A DNA stretch of 64,000 nucleotides from Sulfuriferula multivorans (GTDB lineage Bacteria; Pseudomonadota; Gammaproteobacteria; Burkholderiales; Sulfuriferulaceae), in contig NZ_BGOW01000001.1 in the NCBI RefSeq assembly GCF_003851125.1, positions 160,006-224,005 on the forward strand, given 5' to 3'. The translations under genes and the position numbers were made by a program. How positions within the stretch are numbered: position 1 is the stretch's first letter; each line of letters starts with the position of its first letter. A model generated the notes under the pieces. It made no database searches. It saw nothing but the letters and a program-made list of their open reading frames with translations, and had not been told where the DNA came from. Positions 18,729 to 28,415 of the stretch are shown piece after piece.

Positions 18729-19226
18729 TTGAAATCCGCCTACCCGTTACCTGATTTCGAGGCCAGCATTGCCACGCTGCACACGCTGCCCGACCTGCTG
18801 GCTCGCCTGCCGCGCCCGCTGGTGTTCACCAACGGCTGCTTCGATATCCTGCACCGCGGACACGTCACCTATCTGGCGCAAGCGCGTGCGCTGGGTGCGG
18901 CGCTGATTGTCGGGGTCAATTCGGATGACTCGGTACGACGCCAGAACAAGGGTGCGGATCGCCCCATCAATTGTCTGGAGGACCGCATGGCGGTACTGGC
19001 CGCACTCGGCTCGGTCGACGGCGTGATCGGCTTCGACGACGATACCCCGCTGGCGCTCATCCAGTTGATTCATCCCGACGTGCTGGTCAAAGGCGGCGAC
19101 TGGCCGGTGGAGGCCATGGTCGGTGGCCGCGAAGTGCTCGGCTGGGGCGGGCAGGTACATTCCATTCCATTCCTGCACACTACATCCACGACCGCGACTT
19201 TGACACGCATCCGGGGGCTTGCTTGA
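18729..19226 (+). CDS. rfaE2: D-glycero-beta-D-manno-heptose-1-phosphate adenylyltransferase
   Basis: A 165-residue nucleotidyltransferase making ADP-heptose for LPS inner core. [20 protein letters not shown] contains the H-x-G-H motif, and [16 protein letters not shown] and [16 protein letters not shown] are typical of the RfaE C-terminal domain. It is a stand-alone domain II protein, so the kinase domain must lie elsewhere. The start is TTG, since no ATG is available in the short gap. Its stop overlaps the ubiD start. Confidence 0.93.
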   Translation: MKSAYPLPDFEASIATLHTLPDLLARLPRPLVFTNGCFDILHRGHVTYLAQARALGAALIVGVNSDDSVRRQNKGADRPINCLEDRMAVLAALGSVDGVIGFDDDTPLALIQLIHPDVLVKGGDWPVEAMVGGREVLGWGGQVHSIPFLHTTSTTATLTRIRGLA

Positions 19227-20686
19227 AATACAAAGACCTGCGCGATTTCATTGCGCAACTGGAAAAAATCGGCGAGTTGAAGCGCATCGGCACGCCAGTG
19301 AATCCACGCCTGGAAATGACGGAAATATGCGACCGTGTGCTGAAAGCCGCAGGGCCGGCCATCCTGTTCGAGCATCCCACTGGTCATACCATGCCGGTGC
19401 TCGGCAACCTGTTCGGCACGCCGCGCCGGGTGGCGCTGGGCATGGGCGAGGACTCGGTCGAAGCGCTGCGCGAAGTGGGCAAGCTGCTGGCTTTCCTGAA
19501 AGAACCGGAACCCCCCAAAGGCCTGAAAGACGCCTGGGACAAGCTGCCGGTATTCAAGCAGGTGCTGAACATGGCGCCCAAAGAAGTGAGCAGCGCCCCA
19601 TGTCAGGACATCGTCTGGGAGGGTGCCGATGTGGATCTGTCCAAGCTGCCCATCCAGACCTGCTGGCCGGGCGACGCCGGGCCGCTCATCACCTGGGGAC
19701 TCACCGTCACCCGCGGGCCGCACAAAAAACGCCAGAATCTGGGCATCTACCGCCAGCAGGTCATCGCGCCCAACAAGGTCATCATGCGCTGGCTCGCGCA
19801 TCGCGGCGGCGCGCTGGATTTCCGCGAGTTCCAGCTGGCACATCCGGGTAAACCGTTTCCTGTCGCCGTCGCGCTGGGCGCCGACCCGGCCACCATTCTC
19901 GGCGCGGTGACGCCGGTGCCGGATTCGCTGTCCGAGTACCAGTTCGCCGGGCTGCTGCGTGGCGCAAAAACCGAAGTGGTGAAATGTCTCGGCAGCGATT
20001 TGCAGGTGCCCGCCAGCGCCGAGATCGTGCTGGAAGGCGTCATCCATCCCGGCGAAATGGCGCAGGAAGGCCCGTTCGGCGACCACACCGGTTACTACAA
20101 CGAGGTGGACAGCTTCCCTGTGTTCACCATCGAGCGCATCACCATGCGCCGCGACCCGATCTACCACAGCACTTACACCGGCAAACCGCCCGACGAACCC
20201 GCGGTACTGGGCGTGGCGCTCAACGAAGTATTCGTGCCGCTGCTGCAAAAACAGTTCAGCGAGATCGCCGATTTCTACCTGCCGCCGGAAGGCTGCTCGT
20301 ACCGGCTGGCGGTGGTCAGCATCAGGAAAAGCTACCCCGGCCACGCCAAGCGCGTGATGTTCGGCGTATGGAGCTTCCTGCGCCAGTTCATGTACACCAA
20401 GTTCATCGTGGTGGTGGACGACGACATCAACATCCGCGACTGGAAGGAAGTGATCTGGGCGATCACCACGCGCATGGATCCGGTACGAGATACGCTGCTG
20501 GTGGAAAACACCCCGATTGATTACCTCGATTTCGCCAGTCCTGTGTCCGGCCTGGGCGGCAAGATGGGCATGGACGCTACCAACAAGTGGCCGGGAGAAA
20601 CCGCACGCGAATGGGGCACACCGATTGTCATGGACGCCGACGTGAAACAGCGCGTGGATGCGATGTGGCAGGATTTGGGACTGTGA
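19223..20686 (+). CDS. ubiD: 4-hydroxy-3-polyprenylbenzoate decarboxylase
   Basis: A 487-residue prenylated-FMN-dependent decarboxylase of ubiquinone synthesis. [20 protein letters not shown] is the characteristic N-terminus, and [27 protein letters not shown] and [12 protein letters not shown] hold cofactor and catalytic residues (E-x(P)-R-D-E type network). The start is a TTG overlapping the rfaE2 stop; length agrees with the family (about 490). The UbiX partner that supplies the cofactor is not in the window. Confidence 0.95.
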   Translation: MKYKDLRDFIAQLEKIGELKRIGTPVNPRLEMTEICDRVLKAAGPAILFEHPTGHTMPVLGNLFGTPRRVALGMGEDSVEALREVGKLLAFLKEPEPPKGLKDAWDKLPVFKQVLNMAPKEVSSAPCQDIVWEGADVDLSKLPIQTCWPGDAGPLITWGLTVTRGPHKKRQNLGIYRQQVIAPNKVIMRWLAHRGGALDFREFQLAHPGKPFPVAVALGADPATILGAVTPVPDSLSEYQFAGLLRGAKTEVVKCLGSDLQVPASAEIVLEGVIHPGEMAQEGPFGDHTGYYNEVDSFPVFTIERITMRRDPIYHSTYTGKPPDEPAVLGVALNEVFVPLLQKQFSEIADFYLPPEGCSYRLAVVSIRKSYPGHAKRVMFGVWSFLRQFMYTKFIVVVDDDINIRDWKEVIWAITTRMDPVRDTLLVENTPIDYLDFASPVSGLGGKMGMDATNKWPGETAREWGTPIVMDADVKQRVDAMWQDLGL

Positions 20687-21255
20687 TGGAAAAATCCGCG
20701 GGCCGGCGCACCTGTCTTTACTCCACCCAACAGCTCGACGCCATCATCGGCGACATGGCACGCCAGGCGGCAGGGTTGCTGACCGGGCGCACCCGCGTCG
20801 CGCTGGTCGGCATTCTGCGCCGCGGTGCGCCCCTGGCGGACATGCTGCACGCGCGGCTGGTATCCGACTACCACGTCACCGGCATCACCCGGCTGGACTT
20901 GCGCATCAAGCGCTACGCCGACGACCTCACCCTGCTCTACCCGGAAACCCGCCTCACGGAAAACCCCGAACACGCCGCGCTTGATCTCTCCGGCCATACC
21001 GTGCTGGTGGTGGATGACGTGATGTATCGCGGTCATTCCATGCTGCGCGCGGTGGAATACCTGGCCGGCAAGCAGCCTGCGGAAATCCGTACCGTGGTGC
21101 TGGTGGATCGCGGCGCAGCCAAACTGCCGGTGCGCACCGACATCGTCGGCATGCGCCTGGATGTGTCGCCTTCCGACATCATCGAATGCAACGTGCCGCC
21201 CTACGAGGAACATTTCCGCATCGACCTGATGCAACCGCAAACGCCCGCCGATTAA
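20686..21255 (+). CDS. PyrR-like phosphoribosyltransferase
   Basis: A 189-residue PRTase. VLVVDDVMYRGHSMLRAVEY is the PRPP-binding loop, and RVALVGILRRGAPLADML and ITRLDLRIKRYADDLTLL follow the PyrR pattern. In PyrR these carry out uracil phosphoribosyl transfer and sometimes RNA-binding attenuation. It overlaps the ubiD stop by one base, an unusual partner, whereas pyrC in this window lies 5 kb away. Assignment as PyrR is likely but a different PRTase specificity is possible. Confidence 0.82.
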   Translation: MEKSAGRRTCLYSTQQLDAIIGDMARQAAGLLTGRTRVALVGILRRGAPLADMLHARLVSDYHVTGITRLDLRIKRYADDLTLLYPETRLTENPEHAALDLSGHTVLVVDDVMYRGHSMLRAVEYLAGKQPAEIRTVVLVDRGAAKLPVRTDIVGMRLDVSPSDIIECNVPPYEEHFRIDLMQPQTPAD

Positions 21256-21403
21256 AGCAGGGTGGGAGCAATGCTCTTCGCTTCGGCGATTGCACCTGAC
21301 ATAACACCTATATACGCAACAATCCCACTATACTTATCATGTCCTGTCGGTAAGTCGACAAGCTCCAGCACCGCATAACAATCACTCAAGAAGGAGTCCA
21401 CGC

Positions 21404-21904
21404 ATGAAACGCTTCCTGCTAACAACGCTAATAGCCATCGCCGCCAGCCCGGCGCTCGCTGCCGATGTCGGCGTCTCGGTCAGTATCGGCCAGCCCGGTT
21501 TTTATGGGCAGATCAACATTGGCAACACCTATCCTCGACCTTTGCTAATCTACCCTGAACCCATCGTGATTGAGCGCCATCGGTCGTCGCTGCAACCGAT
21601 TTATCTGCGCGTGCCGCCCGGCCACGCCAAACACTGGCGCAAACACTGCCACGAATACAATGCCTGTGGCCGGCCGGTCTATTTCGTCCGCGATAGCTGG
21701 TACAACGACGTGTATGCGCCGCGTTACCGCGAGGAGCATGGTGACCGGGGCAGGGAACACGGTTATGAAAACCGTGGCAATCACGGCTATGACAACGAAC
21801 GGGATCACGGCCGCGGACACGGGGAAGATCACGGCGACAAGGGGCGCGATCATGGCGACCGCGGTAACGGGCATGGCAACGGCCACGGCAACCGGGGCGA
21901 CTGA
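21404..21904 (+). CDS. Secreted protein with His/Gly/Asp-rich C-terminal repeats
   Basis: A 166-residue protein of unknown function. The signal peptide ends near ASPALAADV. Residues 20-100 form a small domain with VSIGQPGFYGQINIGNTYPR and a Cys pair (CHEYNACGRPVYFV). The last about 50 residues are low-complexity D/E-H-G-x-R repeats such as EHGDRGREHG and GNGHGNGHGN. Such His-rich tails may bind metal. AAGGAG precedes the ATG, and a strong terminator follows. Confidence 0.75.
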   Translation: MKRFLLTTLIAIAASPALAADVGVSVSIGQPGFYGQINIGNTYPRPLLIYPEPIVIERHRSSLQPIYLRVPPGHAKHWRKHCHEYNACGRPVYFVRDSWYNDVYAPRYREEHGDRGREHGYENRGNHGYDNERDHGRGHGEDHGDKGRDHGDRGNGHGNGHGNRGD

Positions 21905-21925
21905 ACCCAGTTTCAAGTCCGCCAC

Positions 21926-21963
21926 AAAACCGCCGTTAATACAGTATTAGCGGCGGTTTTTTT
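21926..21963 (+). terminator. Rho-independent terminator
   Basis: A 16-bp stem (AAAACCGCCGTTAATA pairing with its near-perfect inverse, one G-T pair) has a CAG loop and is followed by a T-run. It lies 21 bases after the secreted-protein gene. Confidence 0.9.
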
Positions 21964-21980
21964 ATTCGGATTCACACCTT

Positions 21981-23816
21981 TTGGCTACCCTCATTCCCAC
22001 TTTATCAACTTGCCTGCGACGCATAACCGGTGGCGAAAAACGCGTTACCAACCGCCTTGAGCAAAAGCTCGAAGACGATTATCTGCTATGGTATGACGTG
22101 GCCGTCGGCCCGAAGCAGCTACATCCGGACTTCATCATCCTGCACCCCTTGCGTGGCCTGCTGATACTCGAAGTCAAAGACTGGACACTTGATACGCTGC
22201 ACGACATAGACCGCCTGCAGGCTTCACTGATTACCCCCAACGGCATCAAGCGCGTCAGCAATCCGCTGGAACAGGCGCGTCAATACTTGCACAGTGTGAC
22301 GGCGCAACTCGAACGCGACCCATTATTAGTTGCACCGCCTGGATCAGCACAGCATGGTCGCTTGCTGATACCGCATAGTTACGGCGTAGTGCTCACGCGT
22401 ATTACCCGCAAAGGGTTTGACGACACTGATCTGGGCGAAGTAATTGATCCTCAGCGTGTCATTTGCATGGATGAGATGACCGAGGCGGTCGACGCTGAAG
22501 CGTTCCAGCAGCGCCTGTGGGCAATGCTGCCCTACCGCTTCGGCAAGCCCCTGTCATTGCCGCAACTGGATCGGGTGCGCTGGCACCCGTTTCCTGAAAT
22601 TCGTATCGGTACCCAACTCGATCTTGCCACCTCTGACACCGCCGATTTCACCCTGCCGGATTTATTGCGCGTGATGGATTTGCAGCAGGAACAGCTGGCA
22701 CGCAGCCTGGGCGAAGGTCATCGCATCATTCACGGCGTCGCCGGCTCGGGCAAAACTCTGATCCTCGGCTATCGTTGCCTGCATCTGGCCAAGCAACTTA
22801 GCCAGCCGATACTGGTGCTGTGTTACAACGTCACCCTCGCAACGAGGCTGGCTCATCTGCTGCACGAACAGGGTTTGGGCGAACAGGTCAAAGTGTACAA
22901 TTTTCACGCCTGGTGCAGCGAACAACTGCGCACCTACCAAGTGGCTTGCCCGCCGGTAGACGGCGTCGCTCACCACGAGACGCAAGTGCAACGCGTGATT
23001 GACGGTGTGCAGTCCGGCCAGATTCCAGCCGGGCAATACGGTGCCGTGATGATCGACGAAGGCCATGATTTCCAACCAGCATGGCTGAAGCTCGTCAGCC
23101 AGATGGTTAATCCGGAAACGAATGCCCTATTGGTGCTATACGACGATGCGCAGTCGATTTACGAGCGTTCTCACAGTCGGCGTTTCAGCTTCTCTTCGGT
23201 CGGCATCAAGGCACAGGGGCGCACCACCATCCTGCGTATCAACTACCGTAACACCGACGAGATCCTGCAACTGGCATCGCGCTTTGCCCACGAACTGCTG
23301 CGCGCGGAAGACGCCGAAGAAGATGGCATTCCGCTGGTACAACCGACCGGCGCCGGACGTCATGGCAAGCTGCCCGAAGTCATCAGGTTGCCCAGCCTGC
23401 AGCACGAACTCGATGTCATCGTCTGCCGACTGCAACAAGCGCACGATAATGGCCTCGCCTGGGGCGACATGGCGGTGCTATATCCGAGCCATTTTGTCGG
23501 TGAAAAAACGCAGGCAGCGCTGACGCGGGCGCAGATACCGGTTGACTGGCTCACCCAAAACCGCACTAGCCGCCAATTCAAAAACATGCACGATAGCGTC
23601 AAGGTCATCACCCTGCACAGCAGCAAGGGATTGGAATTCCCCCTGGTTGCCATCCCCAGCGCAGGCTATCCGCTGAAAGACCTTGTCGCACGCGACCAGG
23701 CTCGCCTGCTTTACGTCGGCATGACGCGCGCGACCGACGCGCTGTTATTGACCTATAGCCACGTCAGCCCGCTCACCGAGCAACTCGAAACGGCCTGCCA
23801 GCAGCTTGCTGCTTAA
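21981..23816 (+). CDS. NERD nuclease-domain / UvrD-like helicase fusion
   Basis: A 611-residue protein. The N-terminal NERD domain has a PD-(D/E)xK-like set: PDFII (D50) and LEVKD (E64, K66). A superfamily 1 helicase follows: Walker A HGVAGSGKT (251-259), Walker B VMIDEGHDF (DEGH), motif IV-V parts in INYRNTDEIL, and VITLHSSKGLEFPLV (motif V) and YVGMTRATDALLL (motif VI). It likely acts on DNA ends or foreign DNA, but its target is unknown. The apparent start is TTG shortly after a terminator. Its stop abuts that of dacB (convergent genes). Confidence 0.88.
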   Translation: MATLIPTLSTCLRRITGGEKRVTNRLEQKLEDDYLLWYDVAVGPKQLHPDFIILHPLRGLLILEVKDWTLDTLHDIDRLQASLITPNGIKRVSNPLEQARQYLHSVTAQLERDPLLVAPPGSAQHGRLLIPHSYGVVLTRITRKGFDDTDLGEVIDPQRVICMDEMTEAVDAEAFQQRLWAMLPYRFGKPLSLPQLDRVRWHPFPEIRIGTQLDLATSDTADFTLPDLLRVMDLQQEQLARSLGEGHRIIHGVAGSGKTLILGYRCLHLAKQLSQPILVLCYNVTLATRLAHLLHEQGLGEQVKVYNFHAWCSEQLRTYQVACPPVDGVAHHETQVQRVIDGVQSGQIPAGQYGAVMIDEGHDFQPAWLKLVSQMVNPETNALLVLYDDAQSIYERSHSRRFSFSSVGIKAQGRTTILRINYRNTDEILQLASRFAHELLRAEDAEEDGIPLVQPTGAGRHGKLPEVIRLPSLQHELDVIVCRLQQAHDNGLAWGDMAVLYPSHFVGEKTQAALTRAQIPVDWLTQNRTSRQFKNMHDSVKVITLHSSKGLEFPLVAIPSAGYPLKDLVARDQARLLYVGMTRATDALLLTYSHVSPLTEQLETACQQLAA

Positions 23817-25238
23817 CTATCGCCCACCATAAACCCATTCCAGCAACGCATCCTGCGCCGCACCGCCTGCCGCCGCATTCGTATCGTTAATATCAAACAC
23901 CACCACAAAACGCCTGCCGGTCTGGTCGAACACATAACCGGCGATGGTTTTGACGCCTTCCAGCGTGCCGGTCTTGATGTGCGCATGGCCTGCCAGCGGG
24001 GTGTCCTTGCCGCGCGACTTCATGGTGCCGTCGACAGCGGCGATAGGCAGCGCGGATTCAAGCTCGGCAAACACCGGGCTGTTGTGGGCGGCCAGTAATA
24101 ATTGCGCCATGCTGCGCGGACTGATGCGCTCGATGCGCGACAGGCCGGAGCCGTTTTCCAGCACCAGTTCGGGAAAATGCAAGCCTTTGCGGGCCAGCCA
24201 GTCGCGCACCACGTCAGCCGATTTTTGTGTGTTTCCGGGTGCACCATTCTTCACTGCGCCCAGGCTCAGAAACAGGCTGCGCGCCATGACGTTATTGCTG
24301 AATTTGTTGAGGCTGCGCACCACCTCGGCCAGCGGCGGCGACTCGAATACGACCAGACGTTGCGCGCTGGCAGGCACTTCGCCTGTACGCCAGTTACCGG
24401 TGAAACGTCCCCCGGATTCCTGCCACAGCATGCGGAATGCATCCGCCACCGATACGCTGGCGTCACCCAGATTGAACGCGGTGCTTTTCTCCCCGCAAGC
24501 CGCAGCGTAATTGCCATTCAGCACCAGACGGCTATTGCCGTTGCCGGGCAGCCATTGGAAATCGATACGGTCGCGCCATTCGCCGCATGGTGCATTGTCG
24601 AGTTGCAGTTTGTTGACCAGACGCATGCCCGGCGGCAACGGGTCGGCGTAAACAGCCACGCCGCCGGATACGGGCGTGAGGCGCAGTGCCGTGCTGTTGA
24701 AATTGACCATCAGCGCGGCTGGAACCGCGTTGTAGGCACGCCCCGGTTCGCCGTCGAAACTTGCCGGGTCGGCGGCGGGCAAGCTGAAATAACTTTGGTC
24801 CAGCACCAGATCGCCGCGAATCTCGCGCACGCCACGGCTACGCAACTCGCGCAGCAGCAGCCAGAAACGCTCCAGGGTCAGTTGCGGGTCGCCATAGCCC
24901 TTGATGTAGAGGTTGCCGGTGAGCACACCATCGACCAGACTGCCGTCGGTATAGACCTCGGTTTTCCAGGTATAGGCGGGACCCAGCAGTTCCAGCGCGG
25001 CATAGCTGGTCACCAGTTTCATGGTCGAGGCGGGGTTAAAGGACAGCCTGTCATCATGGCTCAGCAACGGTGCAGGCTTGCCTACTTCCCATACCACCAC
25101 ACCGACATGGCTGGCCGGAATATTGGCCTGGCGCAGTGCAGCCTGCACCGATGCCGGCAAGGCGCCATTGCCCGCCCATGCAGTGCTCCATACCAGCAAT
25201 AAAACCAGCCACTGAACACGCAAAATCATCGTACGCAT
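23817..25238 (-). CDS. dacB: D-alanyl-D-alanine carboxypeptidase/endopeptidase (PBP4)
   Basis: A 473-residue class C low-molecular-weight penicillin-binding protein that trims peptidoglycan peptides in the periplasm. A signal peptide (LVLLLVWSTAWA) is followed by FNPASTMKLVTSYAALELLG with the S-x-x-K nucleophile, NKFSNNVMAR with the S-x-N motif and AHIKTGTLEGVKTIAGY with K-T-G. I chose 25238 because a longer form would overlap the upstream EamA gene and disturb the signal peptide. It lies 52 bases after the transporter gene on the same strand. Confidence 0.93.
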   Translation of the reverse strand: MRTMILRVQWLVLLLVWSTAWAGNGALPASVQAALRQANIPASHVGVVVWEVGKPAPLLSHDDRLSFNPASTMKLVTSYAALELLGPAYTWKTEVYTDGSLVDGVLTGNLYIKGYGDPQLTLERFWLLLRELRSRGVREIRGDLVLDQSYFSLPAADPASFDGEPGRAYNAVPAALMVNFNSTALRLTPVSGGVAVYADPLPPGMRLVNKLQLDNAPCGEWRDRIDFQWLPGNGNSRLVLNGNYAAACGEKSTAFNLGDASVSVADAFRMLWQESGGRFTGNWRTGEVPASAQRLVVFESPPLAEVVRSLNKFSNNVMARSLFLSLGAVKNGAPGNTQKSADVVRDWLARKGLHFPELVLENGSGLSRIERISPRSMAQLLLAAHNSPVFAELESALPIAAVDGTMKSRGKDTPLAGHAHIKTGTLEGVKTIAGYVFDQTGRRFVVVFDINDTNAAAGGAAQDALLEWVYGGR

Positions 25239-25290
25239 GGGCAGACAGCTTACGGCTGATCGCAGCCTGTGCAAGGATGAAAAGGCGCGC

Positions 25291-26247
25291 TTACTCTCCT
25301 GCATCGCAACGGCACAGAGTAGATTGTGGTGCACGCGCCGCAGGACGCCGGCCGAGATTGCCCAGCACCAGCGCACCCATGACGATCAACGCGCCGGTCA
25401 GTTCTGCGGCGCTCAGGCGATGGCCCTGCAACCAGCCGATGATCAGAGCGGTGACCGGCACAAAATTGATAAACAGCACGCCGCCCGCGCCGAGTGTCTT
25501 GATGCCCATGTTCCACGCCAGCACCGCGACCACGCCGGCAAACAGGATCATATAAATCAATTCGCCGGAGAGTCCGGCCAGCGTAGCCGCCGAAGGTACA
25601 TGCGCGATGCCCGCCAGCGTAGCCAGCAAGGTAATCCCCGCGATGCTAGGCACGGCCATCAGGCAGCTCAGCGAGGTGTAACGCAGCGGCGACCAGCCGG
25701 GGAAATCCTGCGCGCCCAGCGTGTAGATCACCCAGCACAGCGCACCGGCCAGAATCAGCAAATCCGCCCCCACCTCACCGCCGTGCAGCAGCGCGCTCAG
25801 ATGCCCTTTGGTAATGACCAGCGCAACACCACCCAGAGCCAGTACGATCGCAACCATATTCAATGGTGTGGGGCGTACCCCGCGCCACAGCGCATTCACC
25901 AGTACACCCAATAGCGGCATCAGCGCCATGATGATGGCGCCATGCTCCGGCTGCGAGCGCGACAAACCCAAAAACGCCAGGATGCTGAACCCGGCAAAAC
26001 CTGCCGTGCCATAAGCCCATAGCGATAGAACGCGTGACTCTAAACGCAGCATGCCGCGCCCCTCGATTGCAGCCAGCAAGGCCACAAACAACAGCGCGCC
26101 GCTGCCATAGCGAATCAGCGTGAGCCAGAATGCATCCAGCGTCGCCAGTGCCGATTTGGCCACCGGGAACATGCCGCCCCACAACACTGCGGCCAGCAAC
26201 AAGGCCAGCATGCCTGTGAAAAGCCCGGGGTTGCGCTGTTGAGTCAT
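25291..26247 (-). CDS. EamA/DMT-family transporter
   Basis: A 318-residue inner-membrane protein with about ten hydrophobic helices in two EamA repeats. LLLAAVLWGGMFPVAKSALA is the first repeat start, and YTLGAQDFPGWSPLRYTSLS begins the second. ALIIGWLQGHRLSAAELTGA is the usual final helix pair. The exported metabolite cannot be told. It precedes dacB on the same strand. Confidence 0.9.
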   Translation of the reverse strand: MTQQRNPGLFTGMLALLLAAVLWGGMFPVAKSALATLDAFWLTLIRYGSGALLFVALLAAIEGRGMLRLESRVLSLWAYGTAGFAGFSILAFLGLSRSQPEHGAIIMALMPLLGVLVNALWRGVRPTPLNMVAIVLALGGVALVITKGHLSALLHGGEVGADLLILAGALCWVIYTLGAQDFPGWSPLRYTSLSCLMAVPSIAGITLLATLAGIAHVPSAATLAGLSGELIYMILFAGVVAVLAWNMGIKTLGAGGVLFINFVPVTALIIGWLQGHRLSAAELTGALIVMGALVLGNLGRRPAARAPQSTLCRCDAGE

Positions 26248-26298
26248 GGCCTTAGCTTATTTGATCTGAATTGATCGCAGACAAATTGATGAACGCGA

Positions 26299-26598
26299 TT
26301 ATTGATTCCACATCACGTCGGATTTCGTCGCCACTGCCGCCTCCAGCAACTTGATCAGCGGCAAAGCGCGGTGCGACAGACTCACCGAGGGTTCGTCGGC
26401 ATTGTCATCGGCTGCTGCGCCGGATTGCGGCGCCGCTGTCACGCCCGCCTGCAGACGCTGTAGCGCGTCAGGCACATCGGCGGCCAGAATCGCCCCCGGC
26501 ACCGTGGCGCTGTGCCCCATCAGTTTGAGCAGGCCAAGCGCCACATCACCGAACATGGTGATATCCGCATACGCGTCGGTACGAAAGGTGATGAGCAT
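26299..26598 (-). CDS. DUF1840 family protein
   Basis: A 99-residue small protein. MLITFRTDAYADITMFGDVA and LLKLMGHSATVPGAI match the DUF1840 family, which is widespread in betaproteobacteria and uncharacterised. The middle part is alanine-rich and probably a linker, and a helical C-terminus follows. No catalytic motif is seen. Confidence 0.82.
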   Translation of the reverse strand: MLITFRTDAYADITMFGDVALGLLKLMGHSATVPGAILAADVPDALQRLQAGVTAAPQSGAAADDNADEPSVSLSHRALPLIKLLEAAVATKSDVMWNQ

Positions 26599-26668
26599 GA
26601 TGATGTCCTTGAAGTTGGATTGGCCGGAATTAGACCCATTATATCCTTGGGCCCACCGGTAAACGGAA

Positions 26669-27184
26669 TCACAAAACCAGCGCCTTCAGCTTGACGACTT
26701 CCCATGCCTTGAGCTTCTGCGCGCGCGTCAACGAAGCATGCGCCGGGCTGGTAGAGGGCAGGCGTTGATAGTGCAGCTGAGCTGCCATGCTGAGGCTTGG
26801 CAATACATGTTTGCGATAACAGGCTTCCGCCTTGGCGCCATTGAAAAAAACATGGGCGATATCCGGATGCGCCCGATGAAACGATGCGAAATCATTGGCA
26901 ATGATGGATGCATCGTCAATATCGGAATCCAAGCTGCCCTCGCGCGTGCAGGACTTCAGCACGTCCCATAGCGCGATGCCATTGGCCTTCAGCACCTGCA
27001 TTCTGGCCTGGTATGGCAGCTCTGCATGGGCGCCCACCAATTCACCCAATATCGGCCAGAACGCGTTGCGCGGATGGGCATAATATTGCTGCGCCTGCAG
27101 TGAAAGCTTGCCGGGCATGCTACCCAGAATCAGCACGCGCGCCTGCGCATCGGCAATTGGGGAAAAACTATGGACTTGGGACAT
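26669..27184 (-). CDS. DNA-deoxyinosine (hypoxanthine) glycosylase-like uracil-DNA glycosylase family protein
   Basis: A 171-residue base-excision enzyme of the UDG superfamily. LILGSMPGKLSLQAQQYYAH contains the family-6 motif I with GSMPG, and HPRNAFWPILGEL follows; HVFFNGAKAEACYRKH and LPSTSPAH are the later motifs. Family 6 members remove hypoxanthine (deaminated adenine) rather than uracil. It stands alone on the minus strand, with no repair partner adjacent. Confidence 0.85.
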   Translation of the reverse strand: MSQVHSFSPIADAQARVLILGSMPGKLSLQAQQYYAHPRNAFWPILGELVGAHAELPYQARMQVLKANGIALWDVLKSCTREGSLDSDIDDASIIANDFASFHRAHPDIAHVFFNGAKAEACYRKHVLPSLSMAAQLHYQRLPSTSPAHASLTRAQKLKAWEVVKLKALVL

Positions 27185-27475
27185 GGCAACACGGATGGGA
27201 CAATTCCCCTATAGAGTGCATCGTTCGCAATGCGTTCGCGGATTTTTCAACCTGGGGCGGTTTTTGGTGTGCAAAGATTGCTTTAGCAGGTTGCCACGTT
27301 ACCCATTTTGCCTCATGCCTATCTATTTCGTCCGGCGCCAGTGTGGGCGCAAGGCGCCAGAATCATCCGTTATCCCGATTCAAAATCCGTTTACCACAAC
27401 TTTTAGCCACGGACGTTACCGCTTGATCTGCAATGACTCGAACCAGCGCTTGTCGTCGGCAAAGTGATGATCAGG

Positions 27476-27703
27476 CTATTTACTCTTCGTCCTTTTCGCT
27501 ATTTCAGCCATCCTCTCGCGCCATTCATTGAGTTCCTTGTCCTCTATCTCAAGCTGAATCGCCACAACTTCCAGGGCGCTCAGTTTTTTATCTTCGAGTC
27601 TGCGCATTAACTTTGTACGCATTCTCGACAACAGGCGCTCCGTTTCTTCCTCAGTCAAAAGCTTGGCTTTTTCGAGGTACTCCTCATCAGGCGTTTTTCT
27701 CAT
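27476..27703 (-). CDS. Small charged helical protein
   Basis: A 75-residue hypothetical protein, almost entirely Lys, Arg and Glu-rich helix (EEYLEKAKLLTEEETERLLS, then MRRLEDKKLSALEVVAIQLE). Coiled-coil or DNA-associated packing is possible. No family was recognised. Codon structure and a lack of overlapping genes support it as real. Confidence 0.6.
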   Translation of the reverse strand: MRKTPDEEYLEKAKLLTEEETERLLSRMRTKLMRRLEDKKLSALEVVAIQLEIEDKELNEWRERMAEIAKRTKSK

Positions 27704-27807
27704 CGCAATTCATCCTAGAATTAATGGAAAAAGACATTTTAATGCTACAACATTACCTGATTGTCTCGCTACCTCGGCCGGAGCCACGCTTCTGGAGGGC
27801 TTTCAAT

Positions 27808-28410
27808 TCACGCGGGGATACCGGTGGCCAGATGCAAACATCTTTCGACCTCCGCCGCGACCAATTGATGGGCCAACGCATTCGGATGCTTGCGATCTGC
27901 GCTCCATATCCGCGGGTCATGAGTGCTCGCCAGATGCCAGCAATCCACACAGATGCACTGGTACCGCCCGCTTAAATCCCGAATAATGGCGTGTGCCTCT
28001 TGCAGGCGCGCGCAGGTCCGTGCGGCAAGCCGGGCAGGCAGGATAGAAGCCGGATTCAGTAAGGTAAAGGAGATCACAGTCGAGCCTTGCTTCCTGAATG
28101 CGCGAAACAGCGCTTCCAGCGCATCACGATATTGCGGCGGCGACCAGTGCGGAGACAGGACGTCATTTCCGCCGCTCAGAATGCTGACCAGATCCGGACG
28201 CAGCGCTGCAGCTTCGGGATACTGCCGGGTGTGGACATCCTGCGTGGTATGACCATGTCGAGCCAGATTATCATAACGCAGGCCGGGATTGATCCGGCGC
28301 AATGCAAGAGCAATACGGTCCGCCCAGCGCAGTGATTCAATGCCCGGAACACTGTTCCCTACGCTGGCTGTAATGCTGTCGCCCAGGGCCACAAAATGGT
28401 TCCAGTGCAT
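27808..28410 (-). CDS. SGNH/GDSL hydrolase
   Basis: A 200-residue esterase-type protein. VALGDSITA near the N-terminus is block I with the nucleophile Ser, GLRYDNLARHGHTTQDV is block II with Gly/Asn, ILSGGNDVL is block III, and DPRIWSADRKHPNALAHQLV contains the Asp/His of block V. All four SGNH residues are present. No signal peptide is visible, so it is probably cytosolic. The substrate is unknown. Confidence 0.9.
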   Translation of the reverse strand: MHWNHFVALGDSITASVGNSVPGIESLRWADRIALALRRINPGLRYDNLARHGHTTQDVHTRQYPEAAALRPDLVSILSGGNDVLSPHWSPPQYRDALEALFRAFRKQGSTVISFTLLNPASILPARLAARTCARLQEAHAIIRDLSGRYQCICVDCWHLASTHDPRIWSADRKHPNALAHQLVAAEVERCLHLATGIPA

Positions 28411-28415
28411 GGCAG

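Noticed and set aside
19070..20344. Minus-strand frame of 424 codons opposite ubiD
   Set aside because: No domain is recognisable and the composition is His/Arg/Gln-rich, as expected for antisense of ubiD.
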